Assembly (NCBI GenBank): GCA_007125415.1
Contig: SLDH01000098.1
Span: 1 to 10,283, forward strand
Reading direction: 5' to 3'
Origin: Roseovarius sp.
Lineage (GTDB): Bacteria; Pseudomonadota; Alphaproteobacteria; Rhodobacterales; Rhodobacteraceae
DNA: 10,283 nucleotides
The position numbers and the translations under genes are program-made. Below the pieces are notes generated by a model, which worked only from the letters and a program-made list of their open reading frames with translations, was not told where the DNA came from and ran no database searches. Shown here one piece after another: positions 1 through 7,740 of the stretch (positions are counted from its first letter, which is position 1; each line of letters begins with the position of its first letter).

Positions 1-251
1 CGTCAAACCGCAGGTTTGCCTTCGGCAAAACGGGGCGGGCGCATTGCGACATTGCAAGACGCTCAACGTTCGGAGGTGGCTGGCGACCATGAAGCACTGT
101 AGCCCCGGCATGGAGAAGCGCCCACCCAGGGTCGGGCGCGTCCCTCTGCGCATCGACCCGGCAACGGGAGAAGAGCAGTTTCCTTCCAAAGTCGACTCCC
201 TTTTTCAGCAGCCTGCAAATGCAGATTGCCTCAGGGTGACCGGCGCTGCCT
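1..251. other. left-edge stretch with no supported gene
   Basis: I see no credible coding region here. The plus-strand reading frame that opens at 44 runs on through the antisense of the DUF2125 gene, and its product resembles nothing I know. The only clear structure is a small hairpin at 14-28 (TTTGCC, loop TTC, GGCAAA). It has no T-run on either strand and so is not a convincing terminator. A smaller dyad, CTGC/GCAG, lies at 213-224. The stretch could be the 3' intergenic region of the DUF2125 gene or a degraded remnant. Confidence 0.4.
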
Positions 252-1247
252 CTAACGCAAACGCAAGACGGGCGCTTGTCCTATGGGCACGGGCCCCAGA
301 AAGATCCGGCCCCGGCGGAAATCGAGCGGCATGTCGATCGTCTCTCTGTTCCCGGAAAGCCCGGCCACGAGAGACAGACCGTCTTCCACGGTCCGGGCGA
401 GCCCTTCTGGTATCGAACCGGTCGCGACCGCAATGGCCAGAATCTCGCGCCAGTTGCGCGCCTTGACGGCAAGTGACCCTTCCGGCAGGCCATTTTCATC
501 CACGTCGAGCTCCCCTGCCACCAGCAGTTCGAGCTCTCCCCACCGTACCTCGGCAAGCCGGATGTCGATACGGCGGGGTTGGGGGCGCGCCTCTTCGATT
601 GCGTGCCTGTCCCATGGCTTGTCGAAGGTCACCGTCATGTCGGCGCGCAGCGCGTCCAATGTATCGGGCAGGGTTTCGCGCAGGCCTCGGGGCAAGGCCG
701 GGGCCACCCCGTCGGATGACAGGCCGAGGCGGTAGGTGGGGGCCGCATCCACCGCCACCCGCTCGGCCGCCAGTGTGAGCGCTGCAAGGCGTGTGCCCTC
801 CGCCGCACCGTCGGCTCGGATGGTCAGGTCTTCGGCGGTGAGAGTTGTCCGGGCGAGCCCCAGATCGCTGTCGGGACGTAGCACGATGCTTGCGCGCATG
901 TCGCTGCTGGTCAGGGTAAACTTGTCATGCGGTGTCGCCAGCCTCTGTTCGGGGGGCCAGACCGCGATGACATGGTTGGGCCGATAGCTCAGGGCGAGGA
1001 TCTGGAAAAACGGCGCCTCCCAGACCAGCCCGCTATCCGTATCGGCGAGAAGCAGGTCGGTGAAACCGATGTCGATCCGGTTGGGAAAGCCGGCCACCTC
1101 GATATCCTGTGTCTCGGCCAACCAGCCTTCGGCGCGCCGTGCCTCGAGCCATGTCTCGAAACCCGATTTCACGCCCGAGGAGGCAATGAACCAATAGGCG
1201 GACCAGGCGCCGGTGGCGACCACGATCAGTATAAGCAAGATCCGCAT
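252..1247 (-). CDS. DUF2125 domain-containing protein
   Basis: This is a 331-residue protein of the DUF2125 family, which is widespread in Alphaproteobacteria and has no established biochemical function. Residues 2-22 form a hydrophobic N-terminal helix (signal anchor or uncleaved signal), so the rest is probably periplasmic. The family-typical GFPNR motif is at residues 53-57. The body looks like repeated beta-rich segments, and the C-terminus carries a GPVPIG-type motif ending PVLRLR. I chose the ATG at 1247 because AAAGGGG lies about 7 bases upstream. The in-frame ATG at 1277 has no Shine-Dalgarno sequence and would put charged residues before the signal helix. The gene diverges from the gamma-glutamylcyclotransferase gene. 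Family assignment is from motif memory; function is unknown. Confidence 0.85.
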   Translation of the reverse strand: MRILLILIVVATGAWSAYWFIASSGVKSGFETWLEARRAEGWLAETQDIEVAGFPNRIDIGFTDLLLADTDSGLVWEAPFFQILALSYRPNHVIAVWPPEQRLATPHDKFTLTSSDMRASIVLRPDSDLGLARTTLTAEDLTIRADGAAEGTRLAALTLAAERVAVDAAPTYRLGLSSDGVAPALPRGLRETLPDTLDALRADMTVTFDKPWDRHAIEEARPQPRRIDIRLAEVRWGELELLVAGELDVDENGLPEGSLAVKARNWREILAIAVATGSIPEGLARTVEDGLSLVAGLSGNRETIDMPLDFRRGRIFLGPVPIGQAPVLRLR

Positions 1248-1281
1248 CGCCGCACCCCTTTCATGCCCTGCCGACATCGTG

Positions 1282-1287
1282 TTTATA
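1282..1287 (-). promoter_or_regulatory. possible -10 element (TATAAA) for the DUF2125 gene
   Basis: On the minus strand TATAAA lies about 35 bases upstream of the chosen ATG at 1247. It would place the transcript start near 1275, just downstream of the alternative ATG at 1277, which agrees with the shorter start. No good -35 is seen at the right spacing (CTGTTT at 1305-1310 is poor), so this is a weak call. Confidence 0.25.
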
Positions 1288-1314
1288 GGAGGATGCGAGA
1301 GAGGAAACAGCGAA

Positions 1315-1857
1315 ATGACACTCTGGGTGTTCGGTTACGGGTCATTGGTCTGGAACCCAGGCTTTGATCTGCAGGAAAGGATGCTGGCAAGTCTGCCCGG
1401 CTATGCCCGCAGCTTCTGCATGCGCTCTGTTCATCATCGGGGCACGCAGGACAATCCGGGCCTTGTCCTTGCACTCGATGCCTGCGCGCGGTCGGTCTGT
1501 CATGGCGTGGGCATGGCGGTCGCGCCGGGGCAACGCGATGAGGTGCTCGATTATCTGCGCGCGCGCGAACTGATCTCCTCTGCCTATCTGGAGCGCTTTC
1601 TCGATATCCGGCTGGCGGATGGAAGGATGGTCGAGGCGGTGACCTACGTGGTGGATCCTGATCATGTGCAATATTGCGGCGGGCTCGATCTGGAAGAGCA
1701 GGCGCGCATCATCGCGCGCGCCGTGGGCGGGCGCGGGCCGAATGATGAATATCTCTACAACACGGCCGAGCACCTGACCGAGCTTGGTATTCACGATGCG
1801 GATCTGAAATGGCTCAGCGACAGGGTCCGCGCGCTGACGCATAATCGCTTGGCTTGA
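1315..1857 (+). CDS. gamma-glutamylcyclotransferase, ChaC-type
   Basis: This 180-residue cytosolic enzyme belongs to the ChaC branch of gamma-glutamylcyclotransferases. Members of that branch cleave glutathione to 5-oxoproline and Cys-Gly. The family's substrate-binding FGYGSL motif is at residues 6-11, followed by VWNPGF. Glu85, in YLRARE (80-85), sits where the catalytic glutamate is expected. The C-terminal GPN.EYLYN...LGIHD block (141-161) is typical of ChaC proteins, and the length matches the family. The ATG at 1315 starts immediately before the conserved fold and has GAGAGG at 1299-1304, ten bases upstream. A longer frame opening at 1213 overlaps the divergent gene and adds no recognisable sequence. 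The motor-like operon begins 53 bp downstream, so read-through is possible. Family assignment is firm; the exact substrate is inferred. Confidence 0.92.
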   Translation: MTLWVFGYGSLVWNPGFDLQERMLASLPGYARSFCMRSVHHRGTQDNPGLVLALDACARSVCHGVGMAVAPGQRDEVLDYLRARELISSAYLERFLDIRLADGRMVEAVTYVVDPDHVQYCGGLDLEEQARIIARAVGGRGPNDEYLYNTAEHLTELGIHDADLKWLSDRVRALTHNRLA

Positions 1858-1873
1858 AGGGGCGGAACGCGTA

Positions 1874-1904
1874 GGCTCCTGCCAGTAAATCAGAGCCGGG
1901 AGCC
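1874..1904 (+). promoter_or_regulatory. possible hairpin over the ribosome binding site of the motor gene
   Basis: GGCTCC at 1874-1879 is complementary to GGAGCC at 1899-1904. The latter overlaps the Shine-Dalgarno sequence (CGGGAG, 1897-1902) of the gene starting at 1911. A competing pairing exists: GGCTC at 1874-1878 with GAGCC at 1893-1897. On a transcript arriving from the upstream gene this could limit ribosome access. It is a short stem in GC-rich DNA and may be chance. Confidence 0.3.
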
Positions 1905-1910
1905 GTCCTG

Positions 1911-3110
1911 ATGGACCAGCCGGACCGCGAGGTCGAGCCGCAGTTTTCCCACCCTGTAAGACAGATCATCCTCATGCTGATCGTCCTGGGGTTAACGGGT
2001 GTCGGGGCCATGCTGGCCGCGCCGCGGGTGATGCCTGTCTTCGAGGCAAACCCCTGGCTCAACGGTTTCATACTGATGGTTTTCTTCATCGGCGTGCTGG
2101 CCTGTTTCTGGCAGGTGATCCAGCTGATCGGCTCCGTCCGCTGGATCGAGGATTTCGCGGCGCAAAGGCCGGGCCATGCAAGCGTTACCCCGCCGCCCCT
2201 GCTGGCGCCGCTTGCGGCGATGTTGCGCCAGCGCGGCAAGCGTATGCAGATCGCCTCGAGCTCTGCGCGCTCCATTCTCGATTCGGTGGCGCAGCGCATC
2301 GACGAGGCGCGCGAGATCACCCGCTACATCATCAACCTTCTGATCTTTCTGGGCCTGTTGGGCACGTTCTATGGCTTGGCCACGACCATTCCGGCGGTGG
2401 TGGACACGATCCGCAGCCTAGCCCCGCAGGATGGCGAGGAGGGTGTCGCCATTTTCAACCGCCTGATGACCGGGCTAGAGGCGCAACTGGGCGGTATGGG
2501 TGTGGCTTTCGCCTCATCGCTGCTGGGGCTGGCAGGCTCGCTCGTGGTTGGTCTCCTGGAGCTTTTCGCAGGGCACGGGCAGAACCGTTTTTACCGTGAG
2601 TTGGAGGAATGGGTTTCCAGCATCACAAGGGTGGGCTTCACGGCGGGTGATGGCGAGGGCACACCCGAAAGCAATGCGATGGCCGCTATGGTCGATCACA
2701 TGGCAGAGCAGATGGAACAGCTTCAGCAGATGCTGTCCCAATCCGATATCAGCCGTGCAATGGTCGATGAAAAACTGGGGGTGCTGGCGGATTCCGTTGA
2801 ACGGCTGACCCACCGGATGAGTGAGGCCAATCCGATGACACGCGCGCTCACCCGCGTGGCCGAAGGTCAGGATCAACTGATCCACAAGCTTGAGACACAG
2901 GAGCGTGGCGGCGAAGGGCTCGACGCGGAAAGCCGGATGCGACTGCGCTCCATCGATGTGCAGATGCTGCGGATTCTCGAGGAAATCAGCGCCGGCCGGC
3001 AGGAAACGATGAGCGAGATCCGCACCGATCTGGCGGCGCTTGGCCGAACCCTGAGCCAGATTCGCAATGAGCAGCCGCGCCCGCCGCGTCCGGGCAACGA
3101 GAGGCGCTAG
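1911..3110 (+). CDS. MotA/TolQ/ExbB-like proton-channel family protein
   Basis: This 399-residue inner-membrane protein is the stator-like half of an ion-driven two-protein motor. Four membrane helices are visible: about 19-40, 51-75, 139-163 and 195-221. The loop between helices two and three is cytoplasmic. GLLGTFYGL at 148-156 and the glycine/serine-rich helix four (GMGVAFASSLLGLAGS) match the channel-lining helices of MotA, TolQ and ExbB. Residues 225-399 form a cytoplasmic helical tail, including a Met/Gln-rich coiled-coil-like part at 255-305 and a basic, proline-rich end. That tail is longer than in TolQ or ExbB. CGGGAG lies 8 bases before the ATG. The partner gene begins 3 bp after the stop, so the two are surely co-translated. 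Layout resembles ZorA of Zorya defence, but ZorA is only a structural analogy here. Annotation pipelines would probably call it ExbB; the substrate process is unknown. Confidence 0.88.
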   Translation: MDQPDREVEPQFSHPVRQIILMLIVLGLTGVGAMLAAPRVMPVFEANPWLNGFILMVFFIGVLACFWQVIQLIGSVRWIEDFAAQRPGHASVTPPPLLAPLAAMLRQRGKRMQIASSSARSILDSVAQRIDEAREITRYIINLLIFLGLLGTFYGLATTIPAVVDTIRSLAPQDGEEGVAIFNRLMTGLEAQLGGMGVAFASSLLGLAGSLVVGLLELFAGHGQNRFYRELEEWVSSITRVGFTAGDGEGTPESNAMAAMVDHMAEQMEQLQQMLSQSDISRAMVDEKLGVLADSVERLTHRMSEANPMTRALTRVAEGQDQLIHKLETQERGGEGLDAESRMRLRSIDVQMLRILEEISAGRQETMSEIRTDLAALGRTLSQIRNEQPRPPRPGNERR

Positions 3111-3113
3111 GCG

Positions 3114-5156
3114 ATGGCGCTCTCCCGCCGCACGGGAACACGCGTTCAAGCGTCGATCTGGCCGGGATTCGTCGATGCGATGACCGGCCTGTTGCTGGTT
3201 CTGATGTTCGTGCTCACGATTTTCATGCTGGTGCAGTTCGTGTTGCGCGAGACGATCACCGGACAGGAAAGCCAGCTTGATGTTCTCTCGTCCGAGGTGG
3301 CCGCACTGGCGCAGGCGCTGGGGCTGGAACGGGATCGCTCGGCCGCGCTGACCGATCAGGTGGGTGAACTTAGGGCCACCTTGGGAGAAGCGCGCGCGCA
3401 GCAGGAGGAACAGGCGGCACTGATTGCGACCCTGCAGTCCCGCACCGCCGATCAGGCCGCGCGTATCGCCAGCTTCGAGGAACAGGTGGCAGGGCTCTTG
3501 TCAGAGCGGGAGCGGAATCTGGGAACGATCGCCGATCTCGAAGCAGCGCAGACAGATTTGCTCTCGGAACAGGAAGCGTTGCAACTGGCCCTCGCCGGGA
3601 TGCGCGAAGAGGTCAGTGCGCAGGAAGAAGCTGCCCGCCTTGCCGCCGCACAGCGCGAAGCACTGGAGGCGCTTGTCGCCGATCTGCGCCAGAGCAAGGC
3701 CGAAGAGACCGCAGCGCTCGAGGCGCAGCTCTCCGAAACCGAGACGGCCCGCCTGGCCGAGGCAGCGGCGGCCGAATTGCTGCGCGAGCGTCTGCAGAAT
3801 GCCGATGCCGAACTCACCGCGATGACTCTGGCGCTGGAGGAAGAACGGCGCAGGGCCGAGGAAACGCTGACGATGCTCGCCGCCGCGCGCGAGGCCGAGG
3901 CGAATCTGAACGACCAGCTTGCCGCGGCGCTACTCGCAGGGCAGACAGCCATCGCCGATGCCACGGCACTTGAGGCGCGCATTGATGCGCTGCTCGCCAG
4001 TCTGGCGCAATCCGAGGCCGAGACCGGCGCAGCCCGCGCCGAAGCAGCGGCTGCCCTCGCGGAACTCAGCGCGGCGCAATCCGAAGCAGAGGCCGCCGGA
4101 TCTGCAGTGTCGGATCTCGAAGCGCGGCTTGCCGCCCTTCGGACCGCACTGGAAGATGCCGAGGCAGAGACTGCAACCGCCCGCTCGGAATTGGCCGCAG
4201 TCCGGTCGGAGGCGGATGCGGCGCGAGCGGATGCGCGGAGTGCGGAAGACAGGATCGCCGAGTTGCTGGCGCAATTGGAAGCGGCGCAGGTCGAGGTGAT
4301 GAGCGCCGAGCAGGTCCGGGCACAGCTTGCGTCGGCTCTGGCGGCGAAACTGGCCGCCGAAGCACAGGCGGAGGCCGAACTCACAAGGGCCGAGGAACGC
4401 GCCATCCTGCTGGCCGAGGCGCGCGCATCGCTTGCGGATCAGACGGCCATGACCGATGCAGCGCGCCGGCAACAGGAGGTTCTGAGCCGTCAGGTGGCTG
4501 CTCTGCGCGAACAGCTTTCGGGGCTGCAAGCGCTGTTGGACGATGCCAAGGTCCGCGAAGCGGCCAGTCAGGTACAGCTTCAGTCGCTCGGCAACGAATT
4601 GAATGCGGCACTGGCCCGTGTCGCCGCCGAAGAGCGCAGACGCGCCGAACTGGAAGAGGAAAGGCGCAAGCTGCTGGAGGCGGAGAACCTCGCGCTGGAG
4701 AGATACCGGTCCGAGTTTTTCGGGCAGTTGCGGGATCTTCTGGGGACGCAGGAAGGTGTGCGGATCGTGGGTGACCGCTTTGTCTTTTCGTCGGAGGTGC
4801 TTTTCGCGCCGGGAGAGGCGCGACTGTCACCGGAGGGTCAAAGCGAGATCGCCCAGGTCGCCGGCATTCTGCGCAATATCGCGGATGACATACCGCCGGA
4901 AATCGATTGGGTCTTGCAGGTAGATGGCCATACCGACAACGTGCCGATCATCCAGGGGGCGCAATTTGCCGACAACTGGGAACTCAGCCAGGCACGCGCC
5001 CTGTCGGTGGTGCGCTACATGGTCAATTTTCTTGGCATTCCCCCCGACAGGCTATCGGCAAACGGGTTCGGGCAATATCAGCCCGTCAACACCGATAACA
5101 CCCCTGAAGCCCGCGCCCAGAACCGGCGGATCGAGCTGAAATTCACCGGGAAATGA
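3114..5156 (+). CDS. MotB/OmpA-like peptidoglycan-binding protein with giant coiled coil
   Basis: This 680-residue partner of the upstream channel protein has three parts. Residues 1-45 hold a short cytoplasmic arm and one membrane helix beginning WPGFVDAMTGLLLVLMF. Asp21 sits where MotB-family proteins carry their ion-binding aspartate. Residues 46 to about 530 are an Ala/Glu/Leu-rich helical region with no proline, cysteine, tryptophan or histidine, predicted as coiled coil and periplasmic. Residues 531-680 are an OmpA/MotB C-terminal domain with DGHTDN at 604-609, NWELSQARA at 621-629 and NRRIEL at 670-675, the usual peptidoglycan-contacting blocks. The start has GAGAGG at 3099-3104 inside the end of the upstream gene. 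Family members normally have a much shorter linker. It presumably anchors the motor to the cell wall; what the motor drives is not evident. The gene ends 19 bp before the convergent mgtE, with no clear terminator between. Confidence 0.9.
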   Translation: MALSRRTGTRVQASIWPGFVDAMTGLLLVLMFVLTIFMLVQFVLRETITGQESQLDVLSSEVAALAQALGLERDRSAALTDQVGELRATLGEARAQQEEQAALIATLQSRTADQAARIASFEEQVAGLLSERERNLGTIADLEAAQTDLLSEQEALQLALAGMREEVSAQEEAARLAAAQREALEALVADLRQSKAEETAALEAQLSETETARLAEAAAAELLRERLQNADAELTAMTLALEEERRRAEETLTMLAAAREAEANLNDQLAAALLAGQTAIADATALEARIDALLASLAQSEAETGAARAEAAAALAELSAAQSEAEAAGSAVSDLEARLAALRTALEDAEAETATARSELAAVRSEADAARADARSAEDRIAELLAQLEAAQVEVMSAEQVRAQLASALAAKLAAEAQAEAELTRAEERAILLAEARASLADQTAMTDAARRQQEVLSRQVAALREQLSGLQALLDDAKVREAASQVQLQSLGNELNAALARVAAEERRRAELEEERRKLLEAENLALERYRSEFFGQLRDLLGTQEGVRIVGDRFVFSSEVLFAPGEARLSPEGQSEIAQVAGILRNIADDIPPEIDWVLQVDGHTDNVPIIQGAQFADNWELSQARALSVVRYMVNFLGIPPDRLSANGFGQYQPVNTDNTPEARAQNRRIELKFTGK

Positions 5157-5175
5157 GGTTGCTGGACCGGGCCCC

Positions 5176-6522
5176 TCAGATCGATGGAAAGAGGAGGGCC
5201 GTGGCGATGGCGAAATAGATCAGCACGCCCGCCGCGTCCGCGATCGAGGTGACAAGGGGGGCACTGGCTGTCGCCGGGTCAAGATTGAGCTTGGTCAGCA
5301 CAAAAGGCAGCAACATGCCGATCACACTGCCGACTATCACGATGATGACCATCGATATCGCCACAACAAATGCAATCTCCGGCCCGGCGCGAAGAATGCC
5401 GATAACCGACACGGCCAGTGCCATGCTCAGCCCCATCAGGGCGGCGACAAGCACCTCGCGGCCGATCATCCAGCTCCAGTCGCCGAGCTGCACCTGCCCG
5501 GTGGCCAATGACCGCACCATCAGCGTTGCGGATTGCGAGCCGGCATTGCCGCCGCTGTCAATGAGAAGCGGCAGGAAAAAGACGAGGGCGACATAGGCCG
5601 AGATCGTGTCCTCGAAATAGGCGATGCCCGCACCCGAGAAGATATTGCCGAAAACCAGCAGGACGAGCCAGACGATGCGCGCCCGATAGAGCATGAAGAT
5701 GCTCGCCTCGCGCACGTTGCGCACCATGTTCGTCGCGCCGACACGATGGAAATCCTCGGTTGCCTCCTCCTGAATGACATCGAGCGCGTCATCATGCGTG
5801 ACGATCCCGACAAGACGGCCCTCGGCATCAACGACCGGCAGGGCGAGAAAGTCGTAGCGGGCGATCTGTGCGGCCACATCCTCCTGATCGTCGGTTACCT
5901 GAACTGCATGGGTGTTGCGCTCCATGACGTCCCGAACGAGAGCCTTTGCAGGCGCCAGAAAGAGATCCTGCAGGCGCACGGAGCCGATCAACTGTCGTTT
6001 TTCGTCGATCACATAAGTGCGGTAGATCGTTTCCTGGTCCAGCGCCTCGCGCCGCAGTTTCTGCAAGGCCTCCCCGACCGGGAGGTCGGCTGTCAGCACG
6101 ACATAATCCGAGGTCATGATCGACCCGGCCGTGTCCTCCGGGTAGCTTGCCAGCCGCCGGATATCCTCGCGTTCCGCCTGGGCGAGGGCGGGCAGAAGTG
6201 CCGCCTGCTGTTCTTCGGAAAGCTCGTTGAAGAGATCGGCCCGCTCATCGGCATTCATCTCGGTGACCAGCCGGGCGAGTTTGTCGCGGGCAACCGCATC
6301 CGCCATGCCGACCTGCACGTCAGGCGGCAGATATCCGAAGGTATCGGCCTGCTGGGGAAGTGGCAGAAGATCCATGACCCGCCAAGCATCCTGCGGCGGC
6401 CATTGCGCGATGAACCGGGCAAGATCGACGGCATGTTCCTGGGCGATGAAGTCCTTCAGTTCCTCGGGGTGAGGAGCATCATCGCGGCTTGTGAGTGCAG
6501 CGCTCAGACGATCGTAGGTCAT
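5176..6522 (-). CDS. mgtE: magnesium transporter MgtE
   Basis: This 448-residue Mg2+ channel is close to the usual MgtE length. Residues 1 to about 131 form the cytoplasmic helical N domain. Two CBS domains follow, at about 135-195 (IMTSDYVVL...IYRTYVIDE) and 197-258 (VMERNTHAV...FLALPVVDAEGRLVGIV). A connecting plug helix spans about 259-280, and five membrane helices follow from 283. PLLIDSGGNAGSQSATLMVRSLATG at 318-342 (one of the best conserved blocks) and DPA at 415-417 are present. Asp429 corresponds to the pore aspartate of Thermus MgtE. The N and CBS domains are known to sense cytosolic Mg2+ and close the channel, so control is likely post-translational. AGGGAGA at 6529-6535 precedes the ATG. 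It lies 78 bp behind the UppP-like gene in the same direction and may share its transcript. I see no Mg2+ riboswitch in that gap. Confidence 0.96.
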   Translation of the reverse strand: MTYDRLSAALTSRDDAPHPEELKDFIAQEHAVDLARFIAQWPPQDAWRVMDLLPLPQQADTFGYLPPDVQVGMADAVARDKLARLVTEMNADERADLFNELSEEQQAALLPALAQAEREDIRRLASYPEDTAGSIMTSDYVVLTADLPVGEALQKLRREALDQETIYRTYVIDEKRQLIGSVRLQDLFLAPAKALVRDVMERNTHAVQVTDDQEDVAAQIARYDFLALPVVDAEGRLVGIVTHDDALDVIQEEATEDFHRVGATNMVRNVREASIFMLYRARIVWLVLLVFGNIFSGAGIAYFEDTISAYVALVFFLPLLIDSGGNAGSQSATLMVRSLATGQVQLGDWSWMIGREVLVAALMGLSMALAVSVIGILRAGPEIAFVVAISMVIIVIVGSVIGMLLPFVLTKLNLDPATASAPLVTSIADAAGVLIYFAIATALLFPSI

Positions 6523-6600
6523 CGGGCATCTCCCTGCGCAGTATATCGAAGCCGATTTACTACCTGCCAGCCCCAGGAGAGTCCAACAATCGGGGTGGCG

Positions 6601-7467
6601 TCACAAGAGCCCGTCAAGTACGCCAAAGCCGATCAGCGCCACAAGACAAAGGAGATAGACAGAAAAGAACTTCAGCTGTGCCCGGTAAAGCAACACCAGC
6701 ACGAGGCGTAGCGCGAAGGTGCCCGATATGGCGGCGACGGTGAATCCGACGATCATCGGCCCGGTGCCGACGGCTTCGGTACTGTCCGTTCCGATCACCT
6801 CGATCGCCTGGAGCAGTCCGGCGGCCAGGATGGTGGGGATCGCCACCAGAAAGCTGTATTCGGCGGCCCAGCGGCGCTTGAGCCCCGAGAAGAGCCCCGC
6901 GATGATCGTGATGCCGCTGCGGCTGATCCCCGGTATCAGCGCAAGCGCCTGCGCGATGCCGATGATCACCGCCATGCGAGGCCCGATATCCTTGACGCCC
7001 AGCGGTCGCCTGCCCAGGCGGTCGGTCATGAACAGGAGCAGCGCGGTCACGCTGAGCGTCACCATCAGGATCTGCGGCGAGCCGAACACCGCTTCGAAGG
7101 ACCGTTTCAGCAGCAGGCCCAAGACACCGGTGACGCCAACCGTGATCACCCCCATCAGCATCAGCTTCGAGAACGGGCCCAGGCGGGCAGGTTCCCCCTC
7201 GCGATGCAGCACTGCGCGCGTTTCGCTCCAGGTCGCCCGGAGCAGGCCGCTGAGGCTGCGACGGAACACGATTGCGATCGAAACCAGCGTGCCGATATGC
7301 ACCACCAGATCGAAGAGGATCATCGAGGCGCTTTCCGGCGGCGGCATCTCCGACCCGCGCCCGATCATGAAATGCTGGGCAAGCACCAGATGCGCCGTGG
7401 AACTGACGGGCACGAACATGAATATGCCTTGTATCAGCCCAAGGATGGCCGCTTCGAAATAAGTCAT
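6601..7467 (-). CDS. UppP/BacA-family undecaprenyl-diphosphate phosphatase-like protein
   Basis: This 288-residue polytopic membrane protein belongs to the UppP/BacA family. Known members dephosphorylate undecaprenyl diphosphate to regenerate the lipid carrier for peptidoglycan and other envelope glycans, and they confer bacitracin resistance. PVSSTAHL at 20-27 and PGISRSG at 179-185 are the family's two signature blocks; Ser23, His26 and Arg183 align with E. coli BacA Ser27, His30 and Arg174. The (E/Q)xxxE motif reads Gln13...Met17, so the second glutamate (E. coli Glu21, strongly needed for activity) is absent. The ATG at 7467 begins right at the first helix and has GGAGAGAG just upstream; a longer frame to 7539 adds unrelated basic sequence. 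It may be a diverged paralogue rather than the main UppP. I leave the symbol blank for that reason. Confidence 0.85.
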   Translation of the reverse strand: MTYFEAAILGLIQGIFMFVPVSSTAHLVLAQHFMIGRGSEMPPPESASMILFDLVVHIGTLVSIAIVFRRSLSGLLRATWSETRAVLHREGEPARLGPFSKLMLMGVITVGVTGVLGLLLKRSFEAVFGSPQILMVTLSVTALLLFMTDRLGRRPLGVKDIGPRMAVIIGIAQALALIPGISRSGITIIAGLFSGLKRRWAAEYSFLVAIPTILAAGLLQAIEVIGTDSTEAVGTGPMIVGFTVAAISGTFALRLVLVLLYRAQLKFFSVYLLCLVALIGFGVLDGLL

Positions 7468-7606
7468 TCTCTCTCCGCTTCGCCGCGCGTTCGACATACA
7501 GTCAACGAGCCGTTTGCCGCTTGCCCGCGTTGCGATCAAGAGATCGGTCTCGCGGCTACTTCAAGTGAGAATAACATCGCCCAAATGAATACCCGGCTCC
7601 TGCATG

Positions 7607-7634
7607 AAAAAGGGCACACCGGCAGGGGTGACCC
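7607..7634 (-). terminator. possible intrinsic terminator after the 2OG oxygenase gene
   Basis: On the minus strand GGGTCACC pairs with GGTGTGCCC through an internal mismatch, around a CCTGCC loop. The stem is followed directly by five T residues (AAAAA at 7607-7611 on the plus strand). It lies about 105 bases past the oxygenase stop codon and upstream of the uppP-like gene, which would then need its own promoter in 7468-7606. The internal mismatch weakens the stem. Confidence 0.45.
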
Positions 7635-7740
7635 CGGCCCGTCGCGTGAGAGGCGCGCGCGACGTTGCGCATCGGTCAGATATCCCGCCCTGATCTGGCA
7701 GCCAGAATGGCAGTTGGTCGCGATGCGCCAGGCTTCCCGA

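Noticed and set aside
44..466. 140-residue plus-strand open frame at the left end
   Set aside because: It runs antisense into the DUF2125 gene, has no ribosome binding site and resembles nothing known.
3452..4405. 317-residue minus-strand open frame rich in Ala and Ser, plus others antisense to the coiled coil
   Set aside because: It is the antisense of repetitive Ala/Glu codons in a high-GC gene. It has no Shine-Dalgarno sequence, no domain, and an implausible composition.
1911..5156. A complete Zorya defence system
   Set aside because: Only the ZorA/ZorB-like halves are present. The neighbours are ChaC-type cyclotransferase and mgtE, with no helicase, nuclease or ZorC-like gene in the window.
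6540..6570. TATACT (6540-6545) with CTGGCA (6565-6570) as an mgtE promoter on the minus strand
   Set aside because: The spacer would be 19 bases and transcription would begin near 6533, inside the Shine-Dalgarno sequence, leaving almost no leader.
5533..6711. 392-residue plus-strand open frame
   Set aside because: It is the complete antisense of mgtE, whose domains and key residues are unambiguous on the minus strand. The product has no recognisable features.
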